Part shown: in pieces, positions 36,795 to 47,202 of the stretch
Position numbering within the stretch: position 1 is the first letter of the stretch
How the letters are laid out: the number at the start of each line of letters is the position of its first letter
Assembly: GCF_030848805.1 (NCBI RefSeq)
Contig: NC_092364.1
Location: forward strand, 10,937,650-11,001,649
Source: Temnothorax longispinosus
Taxonomy: Eukaryota; Arthropoda; Insecta; Hymenoptera; Formicidae
Length of the DNA: 64,000 bases
Direction: 5' to 3'
Translations under genes and position numbers: made by a program
Notes under the pieces: model-generated
What the model was told of the DNA's origin: nothing
Database searches by the model: none
The model's input: only the letters and a program-made list of their open reading frames with translations

Positions 36795-37193
36795 ATGGTA
36801 AGTAGAAGACTTATGATTTATTTTCCTTTGATACTTAAGTAACACTGCACTCTCTGAGGATTATGCGGATTTTTTGAGTTAGAAGTACTGTTTTTGTAAT
36901 TCTAGGTTTCGGTCGCTCTTCAACGGCAGGAGCCGATTGAGACGGATTTGGCATGTCCGAAACGGAGGCGAGGGTCTCGGAGTGCGATGCTTGTGATACA
37001 ACGGGATTTAATACATTCGGATCAAATTCACCGCCAACATAATAGGCCCGCGCGCCGTAGCCGTTTTAATTGCTGGGCACGTCCCGACCGTCTCGATCGT
37101 ACCATTGGTGACTATTCACTTACCTTGTTGCGGTTTGTTATACTTCCGGATCCTTTTCAATATAAGCTGCTTCGATTTTCCTTTTTGGAATAG
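36795..37193 (+). CDS. Candidate two-exon small gene
   Basis: I do not recognise the product with confidence. An ATG (36795-36797) is followed at once by a consensus donor (GTAAGT at 36798), and an acceptor (TTCTAG, ending 36905) opens a frame running to TAG at 37191-37193, giving 97 residues: MVSVALQRQEPIETDLACPK, an arginine-rich centre, then GDYSLTLLRFVILPDPFQYK. The end faintly resembles the region preceding the catalytic domain of Harbinger-type transposases. It lies 100 bp after the assembly gap, so upstream context is missing. Confidence 0.3.
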
Positions 37194-37385
37194 AGCGCAT
37201 ACAAGGGCCTTAACGGATATCATGCAGCTAATAAGCAAATAATTGGTGTTCAACAATCTATTTTTATTCAATATTTTTAGGAACGAGGAAAGAACAGCGG
37301 TGATTAGAGAACGCCTTGTGGAAGGCGCGCATCTACGTGAGGACTTGTCAAGAACGCCCTGAGAGAGGCGCGCATCGACAAGTAG

Positions 37386-37542
37386 GTATCAGGAGGTTGA
37401 TTCTGTATTTTGAGACGAGGTGAAAATTACAAAAGTGAACAGATTTACTAGATTTTGACAAATGAAATTGTAGATTCTCTAGTAAATTTTTTCACTTTTG
37501 TAATTTTCACCTTGTCCCAAGATACAGAATCGACCCCCAGGT
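37386..37542. mobile_element. Palindromic MITE
   Basis: GAGGTGAAAATTACAAAAGT faces ACTTTTGTAATTTTCACCTT; GATTCTGTATTTTG and its inverse lie outside. No open frame. Confidence 0.7.
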
Positions 37543-37654
37543 AGAAAATCATAAAAGGTAAAACGAAATTATTCACTTTCTTTCCTTATATTACAGAATC
37601 GTACTCCGTCAGTAAGATGAACGACGCGTGAAACTAAGAGGCACCACCCTCTGA

Positions 37655-37745
37655 ATCAAACTCGCTCGCGGCTAAGTCTTTCACGGCTCGCGGCTAAGTC
37701 CTTCTCGGCTCACGGATGTCCTTCTCGGCTCGCGGTGCTCTCAAT
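37655..37745. repeat. ~22-bp minisatellite
   Basis: Four variants of CGGCTCGCGGCTAAGTCCTT in a row. From 37745 to 38265 nothing else is supportable. Confidence 0.6.
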
Positions 37746-38270
37746 ACATCAATCTCGCGTAACTTTTTTGGAAATAGAATAGAAGAGAATGCGAATGCCC
37801 GATTCACAGGGCCTGTATATATACATACTCGTTTGGTGACGTCCCGGGGTAAGGGACTACGGGGTTCACGTGGATACGCGAGACCATCACGTGAAATTAT
37901 TCGGAAAATCGCGTGATTATCTGAGAGCGTCGTGTGCCGGTCCAGACTATGAATTGATCGCTCAATAAACAAATTTATCAAATTATATGTTAGTTATTTC
38001 CACATTCCTTTAAATTCTTTCTAAAGTATCTTATATTTTTACTATAATGACAATACTAATATTACCTAACATTAATTAATTTATCATTAACATGCGTTCT
38101 ACTAAATCTATGATTTTATAATAATATCAATATTATTATTATTAATATTAATAGAATAATATTAACATTATCATCTCATGCATCTAATCCTAACAATAAA
38201 TTTACAATGATATCAAGATTACTATTACTACGAATAATACATTATTTTCACGTGCATTTTACCTGGAAAG

Positions 38271-38512
38271 GTCCCGTTTGCCTACAAAACGATTGCCTAC
38301 AGCTTCGTTTGCACACACCGTATTGCACACAATCCCGATTGCATACATTCCCATTTGCACACAGAACGATTGCCTACTGCAGGCATTATTGTGCACATGT
38401 CGCTTTGTCTACACGATCATATTGCACACAGCGCATTGCACACACGACCGTATTGCTCACAGCGCATTGCACACACGGCCGTATTGCATACACGGGAGAG
38501 CGTCCCGTTTGA
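38271..38512 (+). repeat. Phased array of 9-bp TTGC(N)YACA motifs
   Basis: Fourteen copies of a core such as TTGCACACA or TTGCCTACA are separated by variable 5-8 base linkers, giving a 14-17 bp period. GTCCCGTTTG stands at both ends of the array (38271 and 38502). The core is conserved and the linkers are not, which is the look of a protein-binding array more than of a slipped microsatellite. Long open frames across it are by-products of the period. Confidence 0.75.
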
Positions 38513-38664
38513 CCAGGTTACGATTAATCACAGCCACTCACAGCCCCCGGTGCCTGGAGTTTTTTCACTGGATCAGCTAATTAGAAATTTTTACGGACGG
38601 CCGAATCGAGCAACGCGATTGATCGAAATCTTACCTTACTGTTATGTTTTATCCCCATGCACGT

Positions 38665-38741
38665 GAATCTCGCTTTATAACTTATAAAGCACATGCATGG
38701 GGGGGGGGGGTGCAGAGGGGACTTCGCCCTTCCGCTCACGC
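38665..38741. repeat. G-run hairpin module
   Basis: TCTCGCTTTATAACTTATAAAG, CATGCATG, eleven G, then a GGGGACTTCGCCC-type stem. Related modules occur at 39793-39970 (twice, with GGGGCGAAGCCCC) and at 55224-55345 next to another motif array. Confidence 0.6.
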
Positions 38742-38745
38742 TTAA

Positions 38746-39282
38746 GGGGATCCTGCAGTGACTGGCGAACTTCCTCGATGTCGATAATGTCAACCTTTCT
38801 AATTTTGTTTTCCTTATATCTGTCTTTGTCTAACGAAATGACATCTGTCCTTTTTTCGATTGCTCGCCATCTTACGCAAGATCCGGCAACTACTGTTGCT
38901 GCTCTTCTTGTCATCCTGCATCCGTATTTACATTACTAAAATAATTATTAGATGGATCTTTTTTTGTACGCATTGAATCTTACTTCTACTTACACGATAT
39001 TATTCCTACATGTTTTCCCAAGGGTGGATGATAAACATTATGTACGTATAAACTGTAGAATTTTTGTTTTAAGCAAATATTGTCGTCAGGTGACAGCTGT
39101 GTATGTGCCCCAATAAGTAATATTTTTAATTTTTTGGTGCTTTTGATATAAAATCGCGTTTTCCACCCTAGATTTTTGTGCGGACTTTAAGTCTAGACCA
39201 AGAACTTGCAATTCTGTAAAGCCAATTAAAAGATCCATTGATTAACGATAATGTCGGTAAATCATACGGCTGCAGGATCCCC
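38746..39282. mobile_element. TTAA element E1, copy 1
   Basis: Ends are GGGGATCCTGCAG and CTGCAGGATCCCC, with TTAA at 38742-38745 and 39283-39286. Near-identical copies are at 57169-58206 (interrupted) and 50725-51389 (diverged). The ends are related to E2 beside it. No transposase is visible, so it is non-autonomous. piggyBac or Kolobok would fit the TTAA target. Confidence 0.85.
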
Positions 39283-39286
39283 TTAA

Positions 39287-39788
39287 GGGGATGCTGGAGC
39301 CGTCTGTTTTACCGGCATTTTTTGTCGGCACGTAGCGTCGTATTAATTTGACAGAATTAAAAATCCTTCTCCAGAAATGCAGTACATACGTTAATGATTC
39401 GGGGGAACTCCGATTTTATATAGAAAACGAGAAAAAATTACGGAAGTACAGATTTCCTTATCCTACTTTTATCCCAATATGGCGTCTCGAGTTGCGGCGA
39501 GCTGTCAGCTCGTCACAAGATGTATTTCATATAAGAGATATATACCATTGGTACGAACGCGAAAACAAGTTCCCCCGAATTGCACAACAAGAAAAACATC
39601 GATAAACCCTCCAAATCAAGATTTGGAAGCGTAATATAAAAGTATAATGTCGATGTGCATCGTGCGTATGTGTGCGTGCAATGTAGCGTGCTATCTTTGT
39701 CTATATCTTTGTCTATACAAGGACAGATATAGTCGATAACATAGAAAATGGCAATTTTGTCGGTTATACAGACGGCTCCAGCATCCCC
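39287..39788. mobile_element. TTAA element E2, copy 1
   Basis: Ends GGGGATGCTGGAGCCGTCTG and its perfect inverse; TTAA at 39283-39286 (shared with E1) and 39789-39792. An 85-codon frame at 39348-39605 (SGELRFYIENEKKLRKYRFP, IPIWRLELRRAVSSSQDVFH) is also open in the second copy at 57647-57931. I do not recognise that protein. Confidence 0.85.
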
Positions 39789-39792
39789 TTAA

Positions 39793-39975
39793 AGCGAGGT
39801 ACATTTCACACCCGGTCACGCCGTAGGCGTGCTTTAGGGGGAGTGCGGGGGGGGGGGCGAAGCCCCCCCGCCCACGCCTCAACATCTATGCACACCCACC
39901 TGTGCATGGGGGTATGGGGAGGGTGCGGGGGGGGGGCGAAGCCCTTCCCCGCTCACGCATGTACTTTGGTATACG
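39793..39975. repeat. Two G-run/GCGAAGC hairpin modules
   Basis: A run of G, then GGGCGAAGCCC, occurs at about 39848-39870 and again at about 39930-39950, spaced by CACACCCACCTGTGCATG. Related to 38665-38741. Confidence 0.6.
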
Positions 39976-40071
39976 CATACGCATGTGGTCACGAGGCATG
40001 TTCTCAAAACTGCATTCTCTATACTGTATAATTACATTTTTTTTATTATGTTATGTATAGCAGTAGGCTCA

Positions 40072-40207
40072 ACTTCTGAATAGCCCCTACCTCCGAATTT
40101 TATGAAACTTCCACCAATTGTTGACCATTAGTGTCATTAGGTGGTTTAATGCTCTACATAATTGCTGCAAGTTTCATTAAATTTGGAGATAGGGGCTATT
40201 CAAAAGT
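40072..40207. mobile_element. Palindromic MITE upstream of the SLC5 exons
   Basis: CTGAATAGCCCCTACCTCC faces GGAGATAGGGGCTATTCA, and ATGAAACTT pairs with AAGTTTCAT inside. Confidence 0.7.
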
Positions 40208-40418
40208 CTTACCTTTTAGTTATGTCATTGTTGTAGCAAATGCGAGTGATATGTGTATTTTATCGTAACAATAGTTAATTCTTAAAAATATTTTGGCTTT
40301 GAACAATATTCAAAATAATTCAAAAAATTATTATTATTCAAAGTGATTTGATGTATTTTACGCCTATCATTAATTAAGAGTCTTTTATTTATATTTTAAA
40401 TTAAATGATATGTAACAG

Positions 40419-41527
40419 GTATCTCGTTATTGGGTACACCAACGGAGATTTATGTACATGGCACAAGTTATCTATTCTTTTGTTGTACGGCCTTCTTTGT
40501 CACCTTTGCCACGTCTGTCGTATATCTGCCAGTTTTTCACGAGCTCAAACTCACCAGCACTTATGAATACCTCGAGAAGCGTTTCGATAAAAGAATAAGA
40601 TTGCTAGGTTCAGTCCTCTTTGCCATCAGTATTGTAAGTAAAGCCAGAAAATCATATTTGTATAAATCTTTCCATAAGTGTGAATCTTAAATGATATATC
40701 GATACACAATGGTTTTTTTTAGATAACTTGGCTTCCGATTGTCATCTACGTACCTGCATTGGCCTTCAATCAAGGTATATATTTTCCAAACAAAAGTTTA
40801 ATGAAAATTTCATAGAGAATTAATCCAATAATTTCTGAATTTGCACATATTCGAGTTTAATTAATAATTATAATTATGCATGCCCGTGCATGTGTAATTT
40901 TAACTTGTTTGAAAATATGTCGTGCAAATATGGAAATCACAATGCGGTATCATTATATAAAAAATCATTTCAGATTACTCTATTTTCAGTCACCGGAGTA
41001 AATGTACACATAGTTACACCCTTTGTATGCATCGTTTGCATATTTTACACCTGTGTGGTAAGATAATTGACTTAAAAAATATAAAAAAGAAAACAAATAA
41101 AAGATATAAGAAAATAAACGCATGTAATGACGTAAAGAATTTCAAATTAAAACTAAATGAGTATACTCTTGCATACTCTTTATATTTTTTCTTTATTTTT
41201 TTTAAATAAAATAAATATTTAATTTTAATCGAATTATTTATCATATAATTGGATTGATCCCTCGGATCGATATATAACAAATAATAAATCTAACATAATA
41301 GCATTTAGAAAATAATTTAAAAATTTTTATATTTAGTATAACTTTGTTGAAAGATTTTATTATTTTATTCAGGGTGGCCTCAAGGCAGTAGTATGGACAG
41401 ATTTCTTTCAGACTTTTATTATGTTCGGCTCCATGTTGTTAATTACAATTAAGGGAACAGTGGATGTTGGTGGATTGTCGCTAGTAATTCGAAGAAATCT
41501 GGAATCCGGAAGACTCGAATTACCTAC
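40419..41527 (+). CDS. SLC5-type sodium/solute symporter, four internal exons
   Basis: Exons 40419-40633, 40723-40774, 40990-41057 and 41373-41527 join in frame with GT/AG introns. They encode ISLLGTPTEIYVHGTSYLF, YLPVFHELKLTSTYEYLEKR, FDKRIRLLGSVLFAISI, ITWLPIVIYVPALAFNQV, TGVNVHIVTPFVCIVCIFY and GGLKAVVWTDFFQTFIMFGS. The T-S-T-Y-E-Y-L-E-K-R-F and G-G-L-K-A-V-x-W-T-D motifs are typical of SLC5 sodium-coupled monocarboxylate/multivitamin transporters of insects, plasma-membrane proteins with about 13 helices. This covers roughly helices 2-6. No stop or frameshift is visible. The preceding exons and the next exon (expected to start R-H-T-F-W-like) were not found, so it is either a gene with long introns or a truncated duplicate. 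Confidence 0.85.
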
Positions 41528-42639
41528 GTGCGTGCATTAAACGATAACTTTACCTAATTGATAACGATACAATAATAAATCTATTCGTGTTACTTGCATT
41601 CTATACATACTTCATTCTTTCTCTCTTCAATGTTCGAACATACATTCCATCTAGTTTTAGATAAAGAAAGTATTAAAAAATAGACACAGTGTCATTAGGG
41701 GAGACACCCAGAAGAGCTAAAAATATATCTATTTTTATGAATTCTTTTACGAAAACTATTAATGTCATTCCAGCGAGATTTTCACCAGTTTTTAAAATAC
41801 ATATTTTGATATGTAACACAAAATTTTGAAATAAAAATATTAATAAATAGCATCAAGCACGCGGCCTGGTTTATCAGTTTTGCTGTAGCAGTTTGCAGTA
41901 TGTAACTATTGTCGCTTTTATAAAATTTATCTAAATAAATAAGAAAATTAAAAAAATTCTTAAAATATATGAATAAATCTAGTCTTTGTCTCATAGCTAA
42001 TTAAAAAAAATCTTCAATTTTGACAAACTGACAGGATTTCCCCAGATATTTTGATTACCGTTTTTAAAACAGTTTTAAGAAAAACACATTCAAAGTTTAA
42101 ACTGCATGAAAGACAAGCTATTGACGAGAAAAAAGGTATTGTATTTAGTAAGATAAGGATTAATAACAGACAGGCTATTCTTGAGCAATCTTATCAAAAG
42201 GTTTCTAAAGATCATTGATTATAGAATACATGGACGGAGCCATAGCTGTCTATGTAGATAAGGAGATGATAATACACGTAAGACGTAAGATGTAAGACGT
42301 AAGACGTAAGATAGGGGACCAGGACATTGAATTCAATAAACTTGGATTATCTTCGGTAGAATTCGGCTCATATATGCTTGTGTGCTCGTGTGCGTGTGTG
42401 CGTGCGTGCGCGCGCGTGTGATGTGTATGTATATTAGTGTCCTAAAATTCGCGGACACGAAATGCACAACGTGATTGTCTCTGCTAAAAGAAACGATTTT
42501 TTCCTTTGGCAAAATTGCGTCTAAACACTACTTTTTAAATAAGAGCAATTTGAAGCTAACGAATGAGCGCCTAGGTTACACATAACTCAGGGGCGGCGCG
42601 CGTGGCGTTTGAGCGTGTACGTATATGTGTCAATGGATA
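41528..42639. other. AT-rich sequence, no gene seen
   Basis: Possibly SLC5 intron. It contains a short ACGTAAG tandem (42275-42312) and a GTGTGCGTGCGTGCGCGCGCGTGT purine/pyrimidine alternation near 42390-42420. Confidence 0.5.
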
Positions 42640-42867
42640 TATGGTAACTACCGTATACTATCCGATCTAAAATGTTTCTTTTTTTTATCATAACAATCAT
42701 TTAAATATGAACCTATTTTGATACTGCAAACATTTGAGACCATCTTTGATATATATTGTATACTAAAAATTGTAGTTTAAATATCGAAAAAGCTCATATC
42801 TAAATGATCATTTATGATTAAAAAAAAGAAAAATTTTGGATTGGATAGTATATGGTAGTTATTAAAC
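42640..42867. mobile_element. Palindromic MITE
   Basis: AACTACCGTATACTATCCGA faces GGATAGTATATGGTAGTT. A related single arm occurs at about 45598-45690. Confidence 0.65.
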
Positions 42868-42926
42868 CGGATTACAAACTGCCGTGTAAACGTAGTCAAT
42901 AATGCCTTTCACTTGAAGTTAGGTCA

Positions 42927-43203
42927 GTATTCATAGTCGGATCTTATATTTAAGACCGTCTTAAGTACAATCTTAAGATGTCATGAACCAATCACAGAGC
43001 CGTACTAGCATCTTAATGCTGGGTCTACAATGCGTGTCGCAAAGTCGTGAGTCGCAAGAATTGACCAATTACAGTCGAATTTGTGGAGAATGATTGACTG
43101 TGATTAGTCAATTCTTGCGACTCACGACTTTGCGACTCGTATTGTAGACCCAGCATAAGACATTACTTAAATTAAGACAGTCATAAGATCCGACTATGAA
43201 TAC
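42927..43203. mobile_element. MITE interrupted by a second MITE
   Basis: GTATTCATAGTCGGATCTTA faces TAAGATCCGACTATGAATAC. The centre is filled by the element at 43017-43155. Confidence 0.75.
43017..43155. mobile_element. Nested Harbinger-like MITE, TAA duplication
   Basis: TGCTGGGTCTACAATGCG faces CGTATTGTAGACCCAGCA, with TAA at 43014-43016 and 43156-43158. The centre reads TTGACCAATTACAGTCGAA. Confidence 0.8.
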
Positions 43204-43327
43204 GGGCCTTAGTCGCGTTCAGATCAGACACAGACGTCTAGGCTGCATCATTCTATCTTTATCGCTCATCAGGTGTAAAACAAAGATAGAATAAGCAAAT
43301 AGCGTTAATAGCGCGCTCTCCGAACGT

Positions 43328-43580
43328 AGAGTCTTTATATAAGAGTTTGGCCACTGAAGCTATTTGGTAACAAAATGGCGTCTCGTATCTTATACAGGGA
43401 CTCTAGCATTTAGAGTCAAGGACACTCAAAGACTATGGTCGTCAGCTTTAACCTAAAGAAGAAAAAGGAGAAGGGGGCTGTGGTCGCATTCTAATTGGTT
43501 TCGCCATTTTGTTACAAAAGGTTGATTAAGCCAATACGCGTGAGTCCACTCAGTGGCCAGACTCTTATATAGGGACTTTA
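43328..43580. mobile_element. Palindromic MITE
   Basis: TTTATATAAGAGTTTGGCCA faces TGGCCAGACTCTTATATA; an inner pair is AACAAAATGGCG with CGCCATTTTGTT. Confidence 0.65.
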
Positions 43581-43845
43581 TCTAAACGCAGCCCTAATAT
43601 TACCTAGACTGTTAGATTGCTATAGTTTAGTACAGGCACAGTATAACCATACTCAGTAGCGACAGTGAGTGTCGGCACCTTTGATGTAGTAGGTTTTGGT
43701 CACATGACTCGCCGCTATCTTCTGAGATGTACGAACATTTAAGAGAGAAAGAGAGAAAAGCATCTTTCTCTTTGTCATACATATAGGCCACCATATTCCT
43801 AGAGGAAAAAAACGTTCAGTGTCGATGCTGGGTATGGTTACAGTG

Positions 43846-44025
43846 GTCTAGTTTCCACCGAAGTCGTTAATTCGCGCCTAGTGCGGCGTAGAACCAAATT
43901 TAAGTCGATGGAAACGTGACTGACTGCGCCTCGAAACGCAGTCAGTCACGTTTCCATCGACTTAAATTTGGTTCTACGCTGCACTAGGCGCGAATTAACG
44001 ACTTCGGTGGAAACTAGACCACTGT
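43846..44025. mobile_element. Near-perfect 180-bp palindrome (MITE)
   Basis: ACAGTGGTCTAGTTTCCACC and its perfect inverse bound arms of about 85 bp that differ at only a few positions (GTGCGGCGTAG against CTACGCTGCAC). The near identity suggests recent insertion or arm homogenisation. Confidence 0.8.
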
Positions 44026-44111
44026 TGTACAGGTTGCATTGAAGTCATTCGCCATCTTTGAAAGGACCACACATATAAATATTTTGTAATGCGTGTGATA
44101 TTAACTAAGGG

Positions 44112-44250
44112 CCCGGACACACACTTCTGCACAACGTATAATGCGTAAGCATAAGAAAATTGATTGGTCCATACACATGTGCATAAGGAAATAGACCAAT
44201 CAATTTTCTTATGCTTACGCATTATGCGTTGTGCAGAAGTGTGTGCTCTC
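44112..44250. mobile_element. Palindromic MITE
   Basis: CACACTTCTGCACAACG faces CGTTGTGCAGAAGTGTG; the inner arms carry AATGCGTAAGCATAAGAAAA and TTGATTGGTC/GACCAATCAA. Related to the core at 25319-25437. Confidence 0.75.
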
Positions 44251-44392
44251 CGCTTAATCCTTTCAATGGTCACCTTTCCTCTACTCTTCCCCTACTCTAC
44301 CTCTTGCTTTCACTTGTGGCCTCCCCTTTTGTGGTTTCATTCGCAAAGCCTGTATTAGCAGTCTAGGTAATATAGATGTCTGTGAGATTAGA

Positions 44393-44526
44393 TAATAACT
44401 GAACATATCGCGTCTAGCTATTTGTGCATCATGACTGTTGGTTCAACCAAAAATGTAGTAAATTTATTGGTTGATCCGACAGTCATAATGCACAAATAGC
44501 TAGACGCGATGTGTTCAGTTATTATT
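44393..44526. mobile_element. Palindromic MITE
   Basis: TAATAACTGAACATATCGCG faces CGCGATGTGTTCAGTTATTA; inner arms TCTAGCTATTTGTGCAT and the inverse. Confidence 0.75.
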
Positions 44527-44579
44527 TGACCCGAACGCGACTAACTTCAGTGGGATACTTTTCTCTTTTTCTCTCTTAA

Positions 44580-45272
44580 GGATGTATCACTGGTACAATC
44601 TTAGACAAAAGTGCATGAAATTTGAAATACTTGAATATCTACGCCTAACGCATAGTAAATCTAGATGTAAGATACTCAAATGATAGTAGGAGTCTTATTT
44701 TTACTCCTACAAAGGTATTTTTTACTTTACAAATGTTTTTTCCAGTATTATTTGCGATTTTTGTAATTTATGAGCCTAAACTTTTGGCAGTGAAAATGCT
44801 CTGATTTCAACTTTATAACGTCAAATTATTAATAAAATTAATAATTAATAATTAATAATTAATTAATAATTATTATTAATTAATAATAATAAAGAAATAA
44901 ATTAATAATTAATTATATTAATTAATAATTAATTATTAATTATCATTAATTATTAATTTATTTCTTTAAAACAATGTAGTGAAGACAATTGAAACTTGGC
45001 AGATATTTTCATCTATTCGTATACTAGATGTACAGAAAAATTCAAAATATTGGTAGCGCTCCTTCAACATTTTTTTAGCTGTTTTATCCGTCAAAATCGT
45101 CTCTTCCCATAAGAATACGTGTAAAATCAGTGAAAATTAAAATCGTTATATCTCAGCAACCGTTTAGTGGATTCGTTTCTACTTTTTTTTTTAGCACATC
45201 AAGAAGGCTAAAGAACATTTTCACAAATTTTTATCCACTTGATAGCGCTTTGAAAATATGTGCAATACATCC
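44580..45272. mobile_element. TTAA-flanked element with GGATGTAT ends
   Basis: TTAA (44576-44579), GGATGTAT, and at the far end ATACATCC, TTAA (45273-45276). The inverted repeat is short (8 bp) and the interior has no coding capacity, so the call rests mainly on the TTAA pair. From 45277 to 46080 I see no gene. Confidence 0.45.
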
Positions 45273-46084
45273 TTAAGTGTTCGTCTTAAGGTGGTTTTTG
45301 ACGCCGATTGTACGCTATTTTACTATTTCACGAAAATTAATGTCGCTAGCTACCAAGAGATTGCAGTTCTCCAAGGCGTTTTGTAGCCATGGATAGGAGC
45401 ATAGGAGCATTTGATGGAGAAAGATTTACGCTTCAGCAAGATTGTGTACTAGCTTATTCGGTGCGAGCAACGATCGCGAACATGTGAAGAGTTGTTTCCC
45501 GGTTTTTGGGGCAAAAGCGTTTAACCACCATACATACTCGCCAGATTTGAACTTTTCCGTGACTACATTTATACGGCGGCTTATAATCCGATTTAATAAC
45601 TACCGTATATTACCCGATCCAAAATTTTTCTTATTTGATCATAATGATCAATTTAGATATGAGCTTTTTTTGATACTAGGAAATAATTTTGACAATTTAT
45701 TGTATTTTTTTTCTTTAATTTTGTTATTAATGTTCTAATAAAATTTTATGTTTTGCTTAGAGTGTAGATTTTTAATTTGTATACTGATTTGTAACTGCTT
45801 AGTGTTTTTAAAAAACTAGTCATAAAATTATCACAATAGTAAAGGAAAATATTCTAAATTGAGATTTTGGGAACTGTTAGGGAAACGAAAAAATCCTACG
45901 TATTCTTACGTATTTTGAGTCATAAAATCCGAAAATGGTCATAAAAATTACGCTTGTAGCAAAGAAAACATAGAAAATTGAAGAAAATTTGGAAAAATGT
46001 GAAATTGTTATACTGTCTTACAGGCGTTGCGTTCGCAGCAGAATGATTAAATCGTCTGCTATCTATCTCACTTCATCGACGACC

Positions 46085-46280
46085 ATCCGGGAAAAAAGAA
46101 TTAGATCTGTCGAGATATGACCAGATCCGGTTCATCAGATTTGGCCAGATATAATTTGATCCGCAAATTGTCTCTATCTGGCCAGATCTGAACAGATATA
46201 ACCAGATCTGACCTGATATAATTTGATCTGCCGAGATATAATTATTTACCAAATGTGTCCAGATCTGCTCAGATACAATT
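46085..46280. repeat. CCAGATCTG/CAGATATAA motif cluster
   Basis: About a dozen variants of CCAGATCTG, CCAGATATAA and TTTGATCTG at 12-20 bp spacing, similar in kind to 1-285. Confidence 0.5.
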
Positions 46281-47202
46281 AAAAATTATGAAGAGATGTA
46301 AAATGCTATAAAACAATAAATACATCTATTTAATTCAAAAGTGTGTGCCACTTTATTATTAGCGTGAACTCCGATACAACTAATATAAGTTGTATACTTG
46401 ATTTATATACCGTTCTTATAAACTCCTCACAAAAATTAAAGGAACACTTAATTTTTCTTAAAAAAATTGGCAACATTTAAGCAGCTGTAACTTCGTAAAA
46501 AATGAACAAAATTTAAGTTAAAAAAAAGGATTTTAAAGCTTAAAATATCTACTTTCGAAAGGTCACTGTTATTTTTTAGTTTCTGTGAGTTTAGTAATTT
46601 TTACATATAGAAAAAACTACAAACTGGACAAAATGGAAAATTTTCTTCTTACTTTGTAGGCCTGTCTCGTGCAAAAAAAATCTGTGAAAATTTTCGATTT
46701 CCTAACGTGAAAGCTTCAAGTTTTCCCTACAAAATCTTTTTTTAAAAATGTTTCTACGATTTTTTGTTACTGAGTTATCGCGGATTGAATAAGAAATGAG
46801 CATTTCGACTTTGACATAACTTCGTTAAAAATCATTGTACCGCAATTCAAAATATGAGCGACATAAAATAGAAGCAATGGTAGCGATGAAACAATGTGCA
46901 AGTTTCTAATTTGCACACTTTTTCCATTTTAAATTTAATCTTTTTATGAATTGAAAAAGGGTCAGCTTAGTAGCACAAGTGGGATTTTACAATTGACGCA
47001 ATGTCAAATCGATGTTGACTTTGGGAGTTCAGGCTACATGGTCCATATACATATAGACTTTGCATATGGACTTTTGATCGCGTATAAAGCTGGATCTAAT
47101 GAACCAAATCTTAAAGAATTATATATGAAATAGGGGTAGAAAAGACTAAAAAATATAATAGAATTAAAAATAACCTGCGTAGAATAGAATTAGAAATAAC
47201 CT

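Noticed and set aside
38271..38512. CRISPR-like array
   Set aside because: The period is only 14-17 bp with 5-8 bp linkers in a eukaryotic TE-rich sequence; no cas genes, and repeats are too short and degenerate.
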